From assembly GCA_009869945.1 (NCBI GenBank), contig WIXG01000066.1:208436-272435 (forward strand): 64,000 bases of DNA, in the 5' to 3' direction. This DNA is from Mesaphorura yosii (Eukaryota > Arthropoda > Collembola > Poduromorpha > Tullbergiidae). Numbering within the stretch: position 1 is the first letter of the stretch; the number at the start of each line of letters is the position of its first letter. The translations under genes were made by a program, and so were the position numbers. Under the pieces are notes generated by a model. That model saw only the letters and a program-made list of their open reading frames with translations. It did no database searches and had not been told where the DNA came from. Shown here piece after piece: positions 1 to 11,800 of the stretch.

Positions 1-1393
1 TTCACGCCTCGTATATGCTCTCGGACATTGATTACATTTGTACGGCTGAGGTTTATGGACTCTTAAATGTATGTTGAGATCTTTTTCCAGAGGAAAAGCT
101 GCATGGCACTCCCTGCACGTGTAAAACTGATTGAGCATTTTCTTATTAGCGGTAGACGAAGATGGGGACCCAGGGAAGAATTCATTTGGATTAAATTTTA
201 GGTGGTCGATGATACTCATTGCTGATGGGAGAAAGCCGCCTTGAGTCTTTGGCACTTTTTCAAGGGTAGGTTTGCTCGTGGCGCTTGAAGGTAGTTCTCC
301 GATCATGAAATGAATGCCCTCCTCGTCCTCGTCATTTTCATTCATGGCCTCCTGCGACAAACGATTAGCTCGTTGAGTCTGTGCCTGGTGCTGCTTCTGT
401 TGTGCATCAGACGACAAAAGTGGAATGGGATTCAATTGTGCTTGAACCATGGGATCTGTCAAAATCAAATGTGGCTTGATGTCACCCGCCAAGTAATAAA
501 GAAACGTATTCGCATGAAAAATTCGACTTACCATTCAGATCAGAATTGTGCATGTTCTTGATATGCCTTGCTAAATGATCTTTCCTAGAAATCTCCTTTC
601 CACAAACATGACATTTATACCGAGTTCCACTGTGCACGGCTTCAATATGTTTGTTTAGGTGTTCCTTGCGATTAAAGCCCTTCGAACATTCTCCACATGG
701 ATACGGCCGATTTTGTAAATGTATGAACATGTGTCTTCTTAAATGCGTTCGCGTCTTGTACGTCGCCTGACAAACTTGGCACACGTGAGGCCGGTCATCG
801 ATGTCGATATCTAGGAGATTGCCAAGATTGACGATAATGGAAGAATGTTGTTGCATAGTCGTGTTGGCACTGTTATTGCTGGGATGTTGAACATGTTGCT
901 GTTGAAGTTGGCTGTTTGAGAACTCCGACATTTGGTGCTGATTGTGATTACTGACTTGGTGGTATCCATTTGGTCCCGCTTCATGTTGCACTACTTGCTG
1001 GAGTCTGAAGCTGTTGCCGTTTGAGTGCATATTCATCCCATCAGTACCATTCCCGGTCATTTGCTGGTCATCGTGGTGTTGAGTAATTGCATTGATAGCA
1101 GCCACTGGGATACTCATATTGACAGGATTACCAGATGACGAGGTCGGTGCATTTCGAATGTGACCATTTGCATTCGAGTTTTGATTTTGCACTTGATTTA
1201 GTTGACCTTGACTTTGATTCTGAACATTGATTGGATTTTGAACCTGGTTCGAAGTCAGTCCAAGATTCTGATGCTGTCCGATGTGATGGCTGTTGCTGCC
1301 TCCAACGTAGTACTGCGTTTGTTTGAGGTTTGGTATTTGCAACGTAGTGCCTGTAGCTCCACTTCCACATCCGGCGTTCATCACCACTTTCAT
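1..1393 (-). CDS. Glutamine-rich C2H2 zinc-finger protein, 3' end beyond the window
   Basis: Partial gene. Exons seen are 1393-532 and 455-1 (continuing off the left edge), separated by a 76-bp GT-AG intron (531-456, phase 1). The start is the ATG at 1393, seven bases after an acceptor ending near 1401, so a noncoding first exon lies upstream (possible donor at 1490). The N-terminal ~190 residues are Gln/Asn/His-rich low complexity. Three C2H2 fingers follow in the first exon, beginning CQVCQATYKT, CGECSKGFNRK and CHVCGKEISRKDH. The second exon holds an acidic, Q-rich linker and at least two more fingers (CRECHAAFPLEKDLNIHLR and CNQCPRAYTRRE, the last cut by the edge). This fits a sequence-specific nuclear DNA-binding regulator, with the Q-rich part a possible activation segment. 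I do not recognise the ortholog. Confidence 0.85.
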
Positions 1394-1400
1394 CGAGAAT

Positions 1401-3166
1401 CTAAGCAGAAGATGAAATCAGTAAGTTCGCAGTTCACACTTTCCAAGATGTACGACTGAATAGTTAACCCCACGCCTAAAAATATCTTACCCGAATGGCG
1501 AAGTCCCACCACAGCTAATATAATAATGACTAGTAGACACTTGTCCTTTCCTGAGTTAACATTTTCTTCCCATTGAAGTGCTAAACGTGCCCGTCCGGGG
1601 CGTCAACTCTTCTGTCAGCAATCATCCCTGATTCTGATTCTTAAACCAGTCTGTTACTGCTGTCTTTTCTTTCGTGGAATGCGTGCTCCAGCCTCTGAAG
1701 CTGACATGAGTCTTTATTGCTGTTTATTTGGATTAATAGCAGGTGAACACCCGACTCTGAAATTACGAACATTCAAGTGCAGTAAGTCGCAATTTTATTA
1801 CAAAATCAATTTCGTAGCAAATACGACACCTCTGCAGATCATGCGATCAGGGAGAGTTTGTAGCAGATGAGAACCCCAATGCATTCAGTGTTTTCAAAAC
1901 AAAGCGAGTTCCAATAAAGTTTTACTACATGTTTATGATGCTGCTGATGCTCCGCACGATTCAGCAGTGCACTGTATTGGTATAGTTTAGTGTAGAATCC
2001 TACAATCAAGCAGTACCAAGATAGAACTGCTAAAAGGGTTGTTTCCTCTGGGTGGGGTTCACCTCACCTCTTCGTTCCACTGCTCACTGCACTGCATTGT
2101 ACCAAAGCCAGTAATTCTCCACGGCTAAGACTAAGAGGCTATGCTGCTGGCAGGAACTCTCTGGAACCCACAACACACTAAACCCAAGTTAGCGTCTGTC
2201 TAGTCTGAAAGTCTCGTGCTCGCACGCAGCGCAGTGCGCTGTGATCAGCTCTTAGCTCTTAGCTCGGCTCTCTGTCCGTTAACTTGGTAGTAGTGACTGA
2301 TTCAGGTGCTGCTGTGCTTGTGAGCCCATGCCTTGTTTTGAAGTAAGTGAACGGGTTGCTGCTATCGCTATCACCGTGGTCGAGTCATTTCCATTGTTTT
2401 GCCCCTACCAAATGCCATACGACGACGGCATGTGAATGCGGTGGTAGTGGCAGTGGGTACAATCAAAGGAATCGTAACGTACTGGTCTCGTACGTTCATA
2501 CCGTGAATGTGGCCATCGCATATGCATTACGTAGACATAGACAAGTTTTGAGCTGAGCGAAGTGCATTCAATTAACTCAACTCATCGTCATCAAAATTAA
2601 GAGTTCTTTCTCCTGTGCGTCTGCTGCTGTGTCGGTCGGTCGTGTCGTGTGAAAGTTCCGTCTGCACTTTTGAGTACGTCCGTGCGCAAGTATCGCGGCT
2701 TAGAGCAACGCATTTCCGGGCCAAATCTTGTGATAAGAGCCCAGCACTGGTTGGTCATATGACGGCGGCGCGTGGCGTGGACGTTGAAGAAACCTTTTCA
2801 GTTGATTACATCACTTTACTTTTCAGTGGATCGATCGGGTCAGTGCGTCCGTGTTTTGAAGCTCAGCAGTCTGGAGTTTCCAATACGAATAGAAAATGTT
2901 CAGCTGAGTGTAACCTGGTGGTGAGTCATCGTCGTCGCTTCCAAAGCTCCACTCCACTCCCTTTCTTCCCCTGGCTGGAGTCATTATTGAGATGTAGGCG
3001 AAGCTGCAAGCTATCCTACGTGAATGTCGGTGATACTTTGCTTGAAGTTGGTTTGCCTTATCAAGGAGCTGTAGGAAACCAAAGAAGGTAACAACTCGGT
3101 TCCTAGATAGCCTAATCCAATTAAAATATTAATTGCACTGACTGTGATATCTGCTTGCAGCCCGGC
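1401..3166. promoter_or_regulatory. Shared 5' region between two divergent zinc-finger genes
   Basis: About 1.8 kb separates the ATGs of two head-to-head C2H2 genes. It should contain both promoters and noncoding first exons. On plus, a leader exon ends at 3087 (AAG|GTAACA) and joins at the acceptor ending 3160, six bases before the ATG at 3167. An open frame at 2615-3091 lies in this leader and has no domain signature, so I treat it as 5'UTR. Short repeats such as ctcttagctcttagctcgg occur near 2250. No clear TATA box was identified. Confidence 0.5.
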
Positions 3167-6100
3167 ATGAACCGATACAGGCGTGCATTGTCTCAGGCTC
3201 ATCACTCAACCGCCCAAGGCTCAGAGTTGTCTCTCGGACACTCAGGAGCCGGCCCAAGTATGTACTTCATTGAAGAAAATGAGCCGAAGAGACCCAACAT
3301 AATATCCAGAGGAAAACTGAGGAACAGCTCGCCTCCTCAGTCGTCTGCATTCGTGGTGAATCCAGGTGTGAACAGTGCACAAACAGCTGCTGGCCCACAA
3401 AATCAACAGATCAACTACCAACTCATCAATCAGAATTCGCAGTCAGTGCAACAACAAAAGAATGAGATCCACGAGCCTCAAGTAAATTCAGAAACCCTCA
3501 ACGTGACAAGTTCTGGAACAATGCAGCAATCTCAATTTAGTGAAGTGACTGTGGGTTCTAGCACCGGAACTTTTGTAGATGCTACAAGTGAAGGTGAAAA
3601 TCTGACCCTGGATGCAATGCCGTTTCATTTACTAAGCGACGAAAGCACCCAAACTTTCCTGAACAGTGGTCAGTTCGAAACGATCGAAACAGACGATGGA
3701 AACGTGCTCCTAATTTTGAAGGAAGATATCGAAAATCCTGCGACTGTGGACACTAGTACGATTGCAAACGCTTTGTCCTTGGGTTCGGAGCTTGCAATTC
3801 CGACAGGTCCAAATTATCCTCTTGTCGATCATGATGTTACGACTTGTACCCCTTCAATCGAGTCACCGATCAGCTCTGTGGGAGTAAACACATCAGTCGT
3901 CCAGCAACAGCAGCAGCAGATTGAACAATTGCAGCAACAACACCAACTGGACTCTAGTCTCATCCAATTGACTCAACAGCAATTAGAGACTATTGACTCG
4001 GAACAAATAATTGTAACTACGTCTGATAGTAACGGCCTTCAAACTCAGACGTTCCTTCTGCTGCAGATGAGTGATGGAACCCACTATATACTACCTGCTG
4101 ATAACGAAGGTCAAGGTGCTGAAGCAGTCCAGTTTCAGGAGGCTCTTCCATCACTCGAGACAATTGTGCCCGACAATACGCCCGCAGCAGTTACTGCAGT
4201 GACCCCTGCTGTCGTTTCGAATGCGCCTAAGCCGAGGATACAAAAGCCCAAACCCACACCAGTTTCAAAGCCTGCTGTCACACAGTCAACTTCTTTCAAA
4301 GTTCAGCCACCTCCATTAGTTCCTGTCAGGAGGAAGGATTTAACGCCAACTCCTGCTCCGGACCACGACAAGCCATATCGATTCATTATGTCCGAGGAGG
4401 GAGAAGAAAGGCGGGAAGCTACATTGCCGCTGAATCCGTTTGTAGTTAAAGTTTTATCTCAGACACCAGTGAGCTCATCGCGGTAAGTTGGGCTTGGCTT
4501 AGACTTTCCTTAATTTAGTTAGCGCAATAACAGGGAAGTGCGGAGAATTAATTGCATTCTTTTCTGACACAGCCCGCCAAAGGATCCGGTTACAAGCCCT
4601 GGTTCAAGTAGTCCACCCAAATTAATTCTGAAAACAACTGCTTACAGTTTGGCAACAACAAGTCCGCCTAAACAGATGAACGTTAATATGATCCAGTCTT
4701 TATCATCTACGGCACAAACCAATGTAAATAATAATGCGACCATCACCTTGCCCATGACGCAGAATGCGAACACAAGTGAAGCGGGTGACGACGGTGTGAT
4801 TGATTTGGGCAACGGCCTCTTCAAATGCACACTGTGCGATAAGAAAACGAAATTGCGGTGCAATATGGTGAATCACATTAATCGGTCTCATAAAGGTAAG
4901 ATTTTGGACGCAATTGAAATATTCACTTTGTAAAATGAGATCGTGAACTAATTAACATTGCATTTCAGGTGAAAGGCCGTACCCTTGTCCAGACTGCGGA
5001 GAAACATTTGAGTACGCTTCGACTCTGCGTGCACATCATCAAAAGGCTCATGTCATTAAAGTTTACAAGTGCGTTCCGTGTACAATTAATTTTGCGTCTG
5101 AAGCCGACTTGAAGACACATTTCACAAGTGTGCATTCAACACAGAAGAATATTGTTGTCGTGTCTTCGTCTACCGCGGCCCCGGCCAACAATTCTATGTT
5201 CAATTCAGCTGACGTCGGAAAATGGACTTGTGAGCAATGCAAAAAGCAGTACACATCGAAAAACAGTCTTATGCGCCATAAAGTCGAGCATTGGGACATG
5301 AGCAATGGAAACATACCGTGTGATGAGTGTCAGAGGGACTTCCCTTCAAAAGTTAATTATTTAAACCACGTGCAAGCTCACAAAGACGAGTTGTTGGAGA
5401 ATACTTGTGACATTTGTGCAAAGGGCTTCAAAACGGACAAGTACATGAGGAACCACGTCGCGATTCATCGAAAGGCGTCTTCTTCGCCCGAGGAGAAAGT
5501 GAAGCTGGAGGTAAAACAAGAAACACCAAATGGTACGAGCCCTGCTTCTGGTGTCGCTGCACATGATTCTAAATTGAGCGACAGTGTCACGGTTTCTCCG
5601 ATGCGCGAGCCTCCATTAATAAAGTTTTTGAGTTCAAGCCCAACTATTGCGACAATAGAAAGGTCACCGGAAACTCTGACGCTCCCGAAAGCTAAGCGAC
5701 AAGTGTTTCTCTGCTCGCGTTGTGACGTGATATTTACAACGTCTGACCAGCTCAAAACTCACTTTGACGAGAAGCATCCTCACCTCATCGGAAAACAACA
5801 AGTGGTTCTAAAGTCCAGGAGGGTGCCAGCAACATTTCTGGAGCAGAAGTTGTCACAACAAAAACTGGACGCCAGTCAATTGATTGCTCCCACTTCGCCA
5901 CTCAAGATATTAGAAACTCTGAAAGGCGTGGCGGCCACCATGCAAGGTTCGCCTACGAGATTATTGGAGAAGACCACTCCTGTTCCTACCTCTCCTCCAA
6001 AAAGTACAAATAACGCAGCCAGAACTGAACAAAAGCAGCAAGTGTCACCGGTGAAAGTGACATCGCCCCCAAGATCACCAATAAAAGTAGCAATTCCCAC

Positions 6101-7061
6101 CTCTCCGGTGAAGATAGCTGTGCCTGCTCTCGGATCTCCTGTCAAAGTGCCTGTGCCTGCCTCCGAGGAACAGAAAACTCAAATTCCAACAGTCGGCGAC
6201 GAAAAGCCTCCATCCGTCGAGAAGAAGGTTCGCGGAAACAAACGAAAAAGTGGGAATCAACAAAGCCCTGGAAGTACGCATTCGGTTGACGGAAAATCGC
6301 CGGATTCACAACAGCTTCATGAAACAACCGTGAAAACCATGGCCGCCATTGCCCAGGTGCAAATGGAAAAGAAGCAGAAAGAAATGTTCGGCAGAAGAAA
6401 GGAGAAAGAATCCCCTCCGCCCAGCAAAAGCGGACTAAAGTCTCCGGCGCGTGAAGAGAAAGTGACACCGAATTCAGAATGTCCCAAAGGACAATCAACT
6501 TCAGCAGCCGCGTCTTCACCAAGTAAAGCTAGGCCGGGACGACCGAAATCAACCAAGAACAAAGCGGTCGCAGAGTGTGAGAGTACACCGCCTGCGAAAC
6601 GAAATGTGAAGGTTGAGGCGAAGAAATCCGTGTCAGTTTCACCTTCACGTGTGTCCACGCGACAAAACAAGGGCCAGTCGTTCAAGAACACTGACTTTGA
6701 GTTCTATGCAAATAACCAGGACAGCGATGTCAGTGCAAGTGCCAACGCCAGGAGTACAAGTAAGAGCAAGAGCCCGACTGAATCGACTGAGGAGCCAACT
6801 GCGAAGAGGAAGCCGGGAAGACCACCAAAACGGCCGGCGGAAGCGGCGGAAACTGAAGAGAGAGTTGCATCACCGTCACCGACAAAAACTAGAAGATTGA
6901 ACACAAGAGCTGTTTCACCTGACATAACCTCCACGTCTTCGTCTTCTCAATCGCTATCGCCAACTAAACCGAATAAGGTTAAGGTCAACCAAACAAACGG
7001 CAGAGGAGGTCGGGAATCGAGAATATCAACGAGAGGGTCGTCAACGAGCAGTAAATTCTGA
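3167..7061 (+). CDS. C2H2 zinc-finger / AT-hook nuclear protein (1243 aa)
   Basis: Coding exons 3167-4482, 4573-4895 and 4969-7061 join in frame to 1243 residues. The start is the ATG at 3167, just after the acceptor ending 3160. The first ~440 residues are disordered and rich in Gln, Ser and Pro. A first finger (FKCTLCDKKTKLRCNMVNH) spans the exon 2/3 coding boundary, followed by a cluster starting YPCPDCGETFEYAS, YKCVPCTINF, WTCEQCKKQYTSKNS, IPCDECQRDF and TCDICAKGFKTDK, and a last isolated finger (FLCSRCDVIFTTSDQLKTH). The C-terminal third is Lys/Ser/Pro-rich with repeated SPxK motifs and two AT-hook-like cores, KARPGRPKS and KRKPGRPPKR. AT-hooks bind the minor groove of AT-rich DNA, so a chromatin-associated transcription factor is inferred. 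It is divergent from the Q-rich C2H2 gene on its left. No ortholog recognised. Confidence 0.9.
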
Positions 7062-7675
7062 GCTGACGCTGGCATGCTTTCACTAATTCGTTTAGAAATT
7101 TGTAGTTGTAGTGTTGTACTATTTTGTATTTTTAAGATGACACTTGACATGAATCCTTTTTTAGAATATTTTGACGAAATTATGAAATATAATGACAGAG
7201 ACACTAGGCGTGTCATGTGAAGTTAGTAAAGTAGTTTTATGAAAATGGGCAATGAAGCACCTACGGCGAATCGCGCAAGCGAATTGTACAGCTGATTTTG
7301 TACTGATAATATTAGATATTCATTTTACTGATGGAGCTTCAGCGTGAAAGTTTCTTTACATCTTTACTGTACCAAAATCTTTCAGAATTGACTATAAAAG
7401 CATTATGCATTATGCGAGGTTGTAGCTAATTTATTTCTTAGAATTCTTGTTCTTGTTTCTCTGATGTAAGATTTTTGTTGTATGTTGTTTGACTTAGAAG
7501 TTGAGTCGTCAGTCCTTCAGTGAATGCTGTTGATGACGATGGTTTTATTACCAGAGTTCTAGAAATTAATTAGAATTAAGTTAAGGAACGGACTGAACTG
7601 ACGAGACAGAAATTTAAAAAATGTTGATTAGAAATGTTCTTATGATGTCCATGTTGATGCTGATGCTTTCAAGAT

Positions 7676-7681
7676 AATAAA
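7676..7681 (+). terminator. Poly(A) signal AATAAA of the C2H2/AT-hook gene
   Basis: AATAAA lies about 615 bases after the TGA at 7059-7061, the first such hexamer on this strand in the AT-rich 3'UTR. Confidence 0.55.
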
Positions 7682-7689
7682 GACAGATG

Positions 7690-8777
7690 ATATTTTAGCA
7701 ACGCAAGCAAACGAGACACCAAAATTCCTGTGGTGATGATCTTTTATTTTCGATCAAAAATCCAATTTGCATTTGCATTTTACGGTTGATTCCTTCCCGC
7801 CCTGCAGCTAATGAATCTTACGCTTTACGCGTTATAGCATTAGGAGTGGATTAACCATTACAATTAAGAATGCATAATCTAACCCTAGCCTTACCTTACC
7901 TTACTTTACCGTAAATCCGCGAATCGCGATTAACTAATTAACTATGGTACAACTACTTAATTAACCAACCCTAAACGGGACAACGGCAACGACGCGTCGG
8001 CCGTTAGCGCGTCAACGTCGACTTCGACGTGTATCGCATGTATTGTATTGTGAATACGTATCATCTGGTTTCTGGAGGTACATAATAACATTTACAGCTT
8101 GTGAATTTCGAATTGAAGTGGTGCTAACGAAGTTTAGTTAAGTCTTAACTAACTTGCTTGCGTAGCTTTTAGCTTTCGTGTGTGAGTTGACAATCGTGAT
8201 GGGCTTATTTACAATTTACATTCGCATCTAATCTACTCGTGTGCATGCGTGTCTCACGTCTTACGCATTTCGTGAAGTTAAGTATCTATTTTACATTTAA
8301 TTACAGCAGTCTTCATTATTAGAAATGAGAGAAATTAAATCACAGTAAACTCCTCTTCGCATGCAGCACGCTACAGCGCGAGACAGTGAATTTGGATTTG
8401 GATCCTTGCTACAGTTCTTGGATACTTCGATGATTTGCTTTTCGCAGTCCTCTCTCAAACTTATGTTAATGATTGCACAACGTTAACTGAATAGGAAGTC
8501 ACTTGAGAAGACTTGAAAATTGAACTTTTGATTCCTGAACCACAAGAGCAGGTGAAAGATGCCGTCATTCTAGAAAACAGCTTGAAATTTCGTATTTCCA
8601 GATTTTGTGCATGGCATGATTCTATTCTCGACAGAGTCTATTTTCCAGCTTAACAATTTAGCTAACAATAAATTGGTTTGAGAACTGAAGGACAGATTTT
8701 GGGGATGAAATGCGTTACAACCAAAAATGTAGGTCATTTCTCTGCTGCATTGCAACAATTTCAGACTAAATGTAGCT
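7690..8777. other. Intergenic region between convergent genes
   Basis: Tail-to-tail spacer between the C2H2/AT-hook gene and USP3. It holds a CTTAC-type short tandem run (about 7892-7910) and a CpG-rich patch (about 7975-8035), and a second minus-strand AATAAA (7743-7748) that could serve a longer USP3 3'UTR. No coding region seen. Confidence 0.4.
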
Positions 8778-8783
8778 TTTATT
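8778..8783 (-). terminator. Poly(A) signal of USP3
   Basis: AATAAA on the minus strand about 105 bases after the USP3 stop at 8885-8887. An alternative copy lies at 7743-7748. Confidence 0.5.
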
Positions 8784-8884
8784 TTGCATAATTGCTTGAT
8801 TTTAAACGAGAGGAGGCAAAATCAAATTAGCCAATGTAAACTAGATTGTAGATTTAATTAAGTTTCCTACTACTGCACGGGGCT

Positions 8885-11800
8885 TTAACTTTTCACTTCC
8901 TTCCTAGTGTAGAATAAAATGTACGCTTTACATTTTGCAACCATTGACTCTTCCGAAGGCTTCACAGTGGAGTCGTTGAAGTGGTACCACTGCCCGTCGT
9001 TCTTCGCAAATGCGGTATAGTGTCCTGTTCCAACTCTGCATTCAGAATAAGGTAATTAGTAATTAATACCTGAGAATGATCCTGAGAATATTGCCTTATT
9101 TAGTCATGTACCCCGATCCATGATGAACGATGACTGCCGCTAAATCGTACAAGAACGATTCGGATGCTGCTCTTGTATGACTGTTGCGTAGGAGGTATTC
9201 AGACATATCGAGTTCAGTCAACGGAAATTGAACGTAGTGATCTAATTTAGTGCGTAGATAATTAGCCCAGCGGAATCGTTTCAAATGCAAACAAAGAACC
9301 TGTACAAAATTGAAACCTTACGATTAGGTTAGGAAACATTTAATTAAAGGAATTTTCGGAAACGTCGACTTACATTAGGTAAACTACGGATCCAGAAGCG
9401 CTTTGTAGATTTCTGATGGGTCTTGCAATGTGAACAGAAGTATTTGTCCGCATCGTTAAGTTCTTCAACATCCACAAAACGTGTGAGACAATCTTCCAAT
9501 TTGGCCTCGCCATTTGCTGATAGTGGAATATCCAAAGATAGGTCTAAGAACGGGTCGTTCTTCTTCGAATCAATGCCACAGACGCTGCACCGGACCTACA
9601 AATAAGGCAAAGCAGTTAGGTACCTAGTCAGTTAGTTAGTCCTTGTTTCAGAAAGAAAAATTTGAAATTGTGCATTACTTCATTTTGCAGTATCCCACCA
9701 AACATTGACGTGACGATTGAATTTGAACCTTTGCCTTTATGCCCACGCGATGATGTGAAAAAGTTGTCAGCGCCCGAGCTATTCCTGTGACGTGTGTTAT
9801 CGTGATTTATACCGTTTCCATTCTTTACAGTATCATCGGTCTTGGACTTCGATCCCATCAGGCCCCATGTTGGAAAAACATGAATTAACTCAATGTGAAG
9901 CCGATCCAACATGTATCTGTTAGTAAAACGAAATTATTTAAAGTTCACTTGGATTCACGGGCGGGCTTTTGTTTCAATTTTTACCTCAGGAATTCATGTG
10001 CATCTTGCTGCTGGTATCCTCGAAAGCGGGGCATTACCTCCCAAATTATAGTAAACAGGCCGTCTGGTGACACCGCGGCAGACCCCTTCGTATTTAGTAG
10101 AATTAAGATTTTGCGCAGTTCATTCGTTAGAAATTCTTCACTCATGTCCACTCTCTCCAAATTGTTGCTGATAATTGTATTTTGCGATGCGAGCAAATGC
10201 TTCTTTTTGGAACGGGTCGAATACGTGAAGGGTTTAGCCCTCGTGCCGTTAAATGCAGCAGTCAGCGTTGACTTGAGCTGATCCGGCGCTGGGATTTCCG
10301 CCATATAGTGGGAGAATTCATTAATTTTACTGTAAAGACATGATAAATACACGAAATTATTAAATTATAATTGTGCTATGTTGGCATTATTCGCAAATGG
10401 GCTGAAGAGAAAGTTCAGCTTCGAGTTAATGAAACGAGCATGATAGCACAAAAGTAACAATATTGCATGCGATGAGAAAGCTGAGGCGGAGAGCATTCCT
10501 GCTGAAACTTTACTGGAACGGAAAGGATCTCATTCAGTCTGTATTTCGCAATTTGCCCCGCCACCAGCGTGCACATCCTGACATCCTGTTTAATATTTGA
10601 AGTCAAATTCCCTTGCGCCTTGGTTGGTTTGGTCGAAGGTGAAGTAAACATTCAATTTTAACTCAGCTCTTCCATACCAGACTGAACTATCGTCCTCCAT
10701 TCACCAGTCCGGCAAGTAAAGCCTAGCTTAAACGTGAACTGGGTAATAGTTGTCCCCTGACTGATACGTCTGCAGCTGCGTTATATTTGATATTTGAAAC
10801 CCCCTTAACTGCTACCGCTCCATCACGAGTCAAACCAAGAGACGAAGAGCCCAACGTATTACATCCACTACTACTACTTCTGCTAGCAAGAGACGTGAAG
10901 TTGGTTCTTGCACGTACTGTTAAATTGCATTAAACTCTGCTTGGTTGATAGAACTCTCTAGCTAAGAGACCGAGACGTGAGGCAACGTTCCAGACTCTTG
11001 TTAAGTTAGGTACCAGAGAAGAGCCCAGCTAGTCTGGGCTCTGAGAAAGCAATCTCCAGTTTAGTGGTGCGAAAGCCCTTCAAGATAGGAGATCACGCGC
11101 AGCGGAGCTCTGTAGCCCGTACTTGAACAAAAGCGCAAATTTCTGTGCCATTGTGCCAATACAAAGTCGCCCTAATTACAAGCTCTGAAATAGCATTAGC
11201 ATTTAGCACGTACCTTAAAGACTGGAGAACCGAATTCATAAAACATGTATTTCCCAAATTTCTCAATCCAACAATTCCGTGTTTGTCCTTACACTCGATC
11301 GATTCGTTTTCTTTAGTGCGGCGAATGTTATTTTTCATACTCTTGACAGTACTGCTATTGTTGTTGTTATCACTTTTTGATGTTCCCGAACTGTCGTCGC
11401 TGTTCAACCTTCGCTTCTTTGAGTCGGACACACCGTCATCAACAGAAGCATGATTGAGATCATCAACGAAGGCGCTGTTGCTGTTCGAGTCTCCAGACTT
11501 CTTACGCAGATTTCTCTGCAGTTGGCCATTGTTCGGACCGAGTCTGTTGCTGTTCGCCCCTTTTGTCGCTGACTGAAATCTTCCGTTGTTACTTCGGTTC
11601 CGGGTCTTCCCGTTTACAGCACTTTTGCCTGAAGTTGATCCTTTTGTCTTTGAATTCTTAATTTCGTCCCCACTTACACCAAAGTCAAGTACATTCCTTT
11701 TCCTACTATTACTACTATGGTTCTGATCACAGGTATTTGTTGGTTGCTTGAATCCGTCATCGTTGTTGGCCGATGATGTCGACGATGTTGAAAAATTCGA

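Noticed and set aside
2615-3091. 158-codon open frame upstream of the C2H2/AT-hook gene
   Set aside because: It has no domain, its translation is Ser/Arg/Cys-rich like UTR sequence, and it falls in the leader exon that splices at 3087 to the real start exon.
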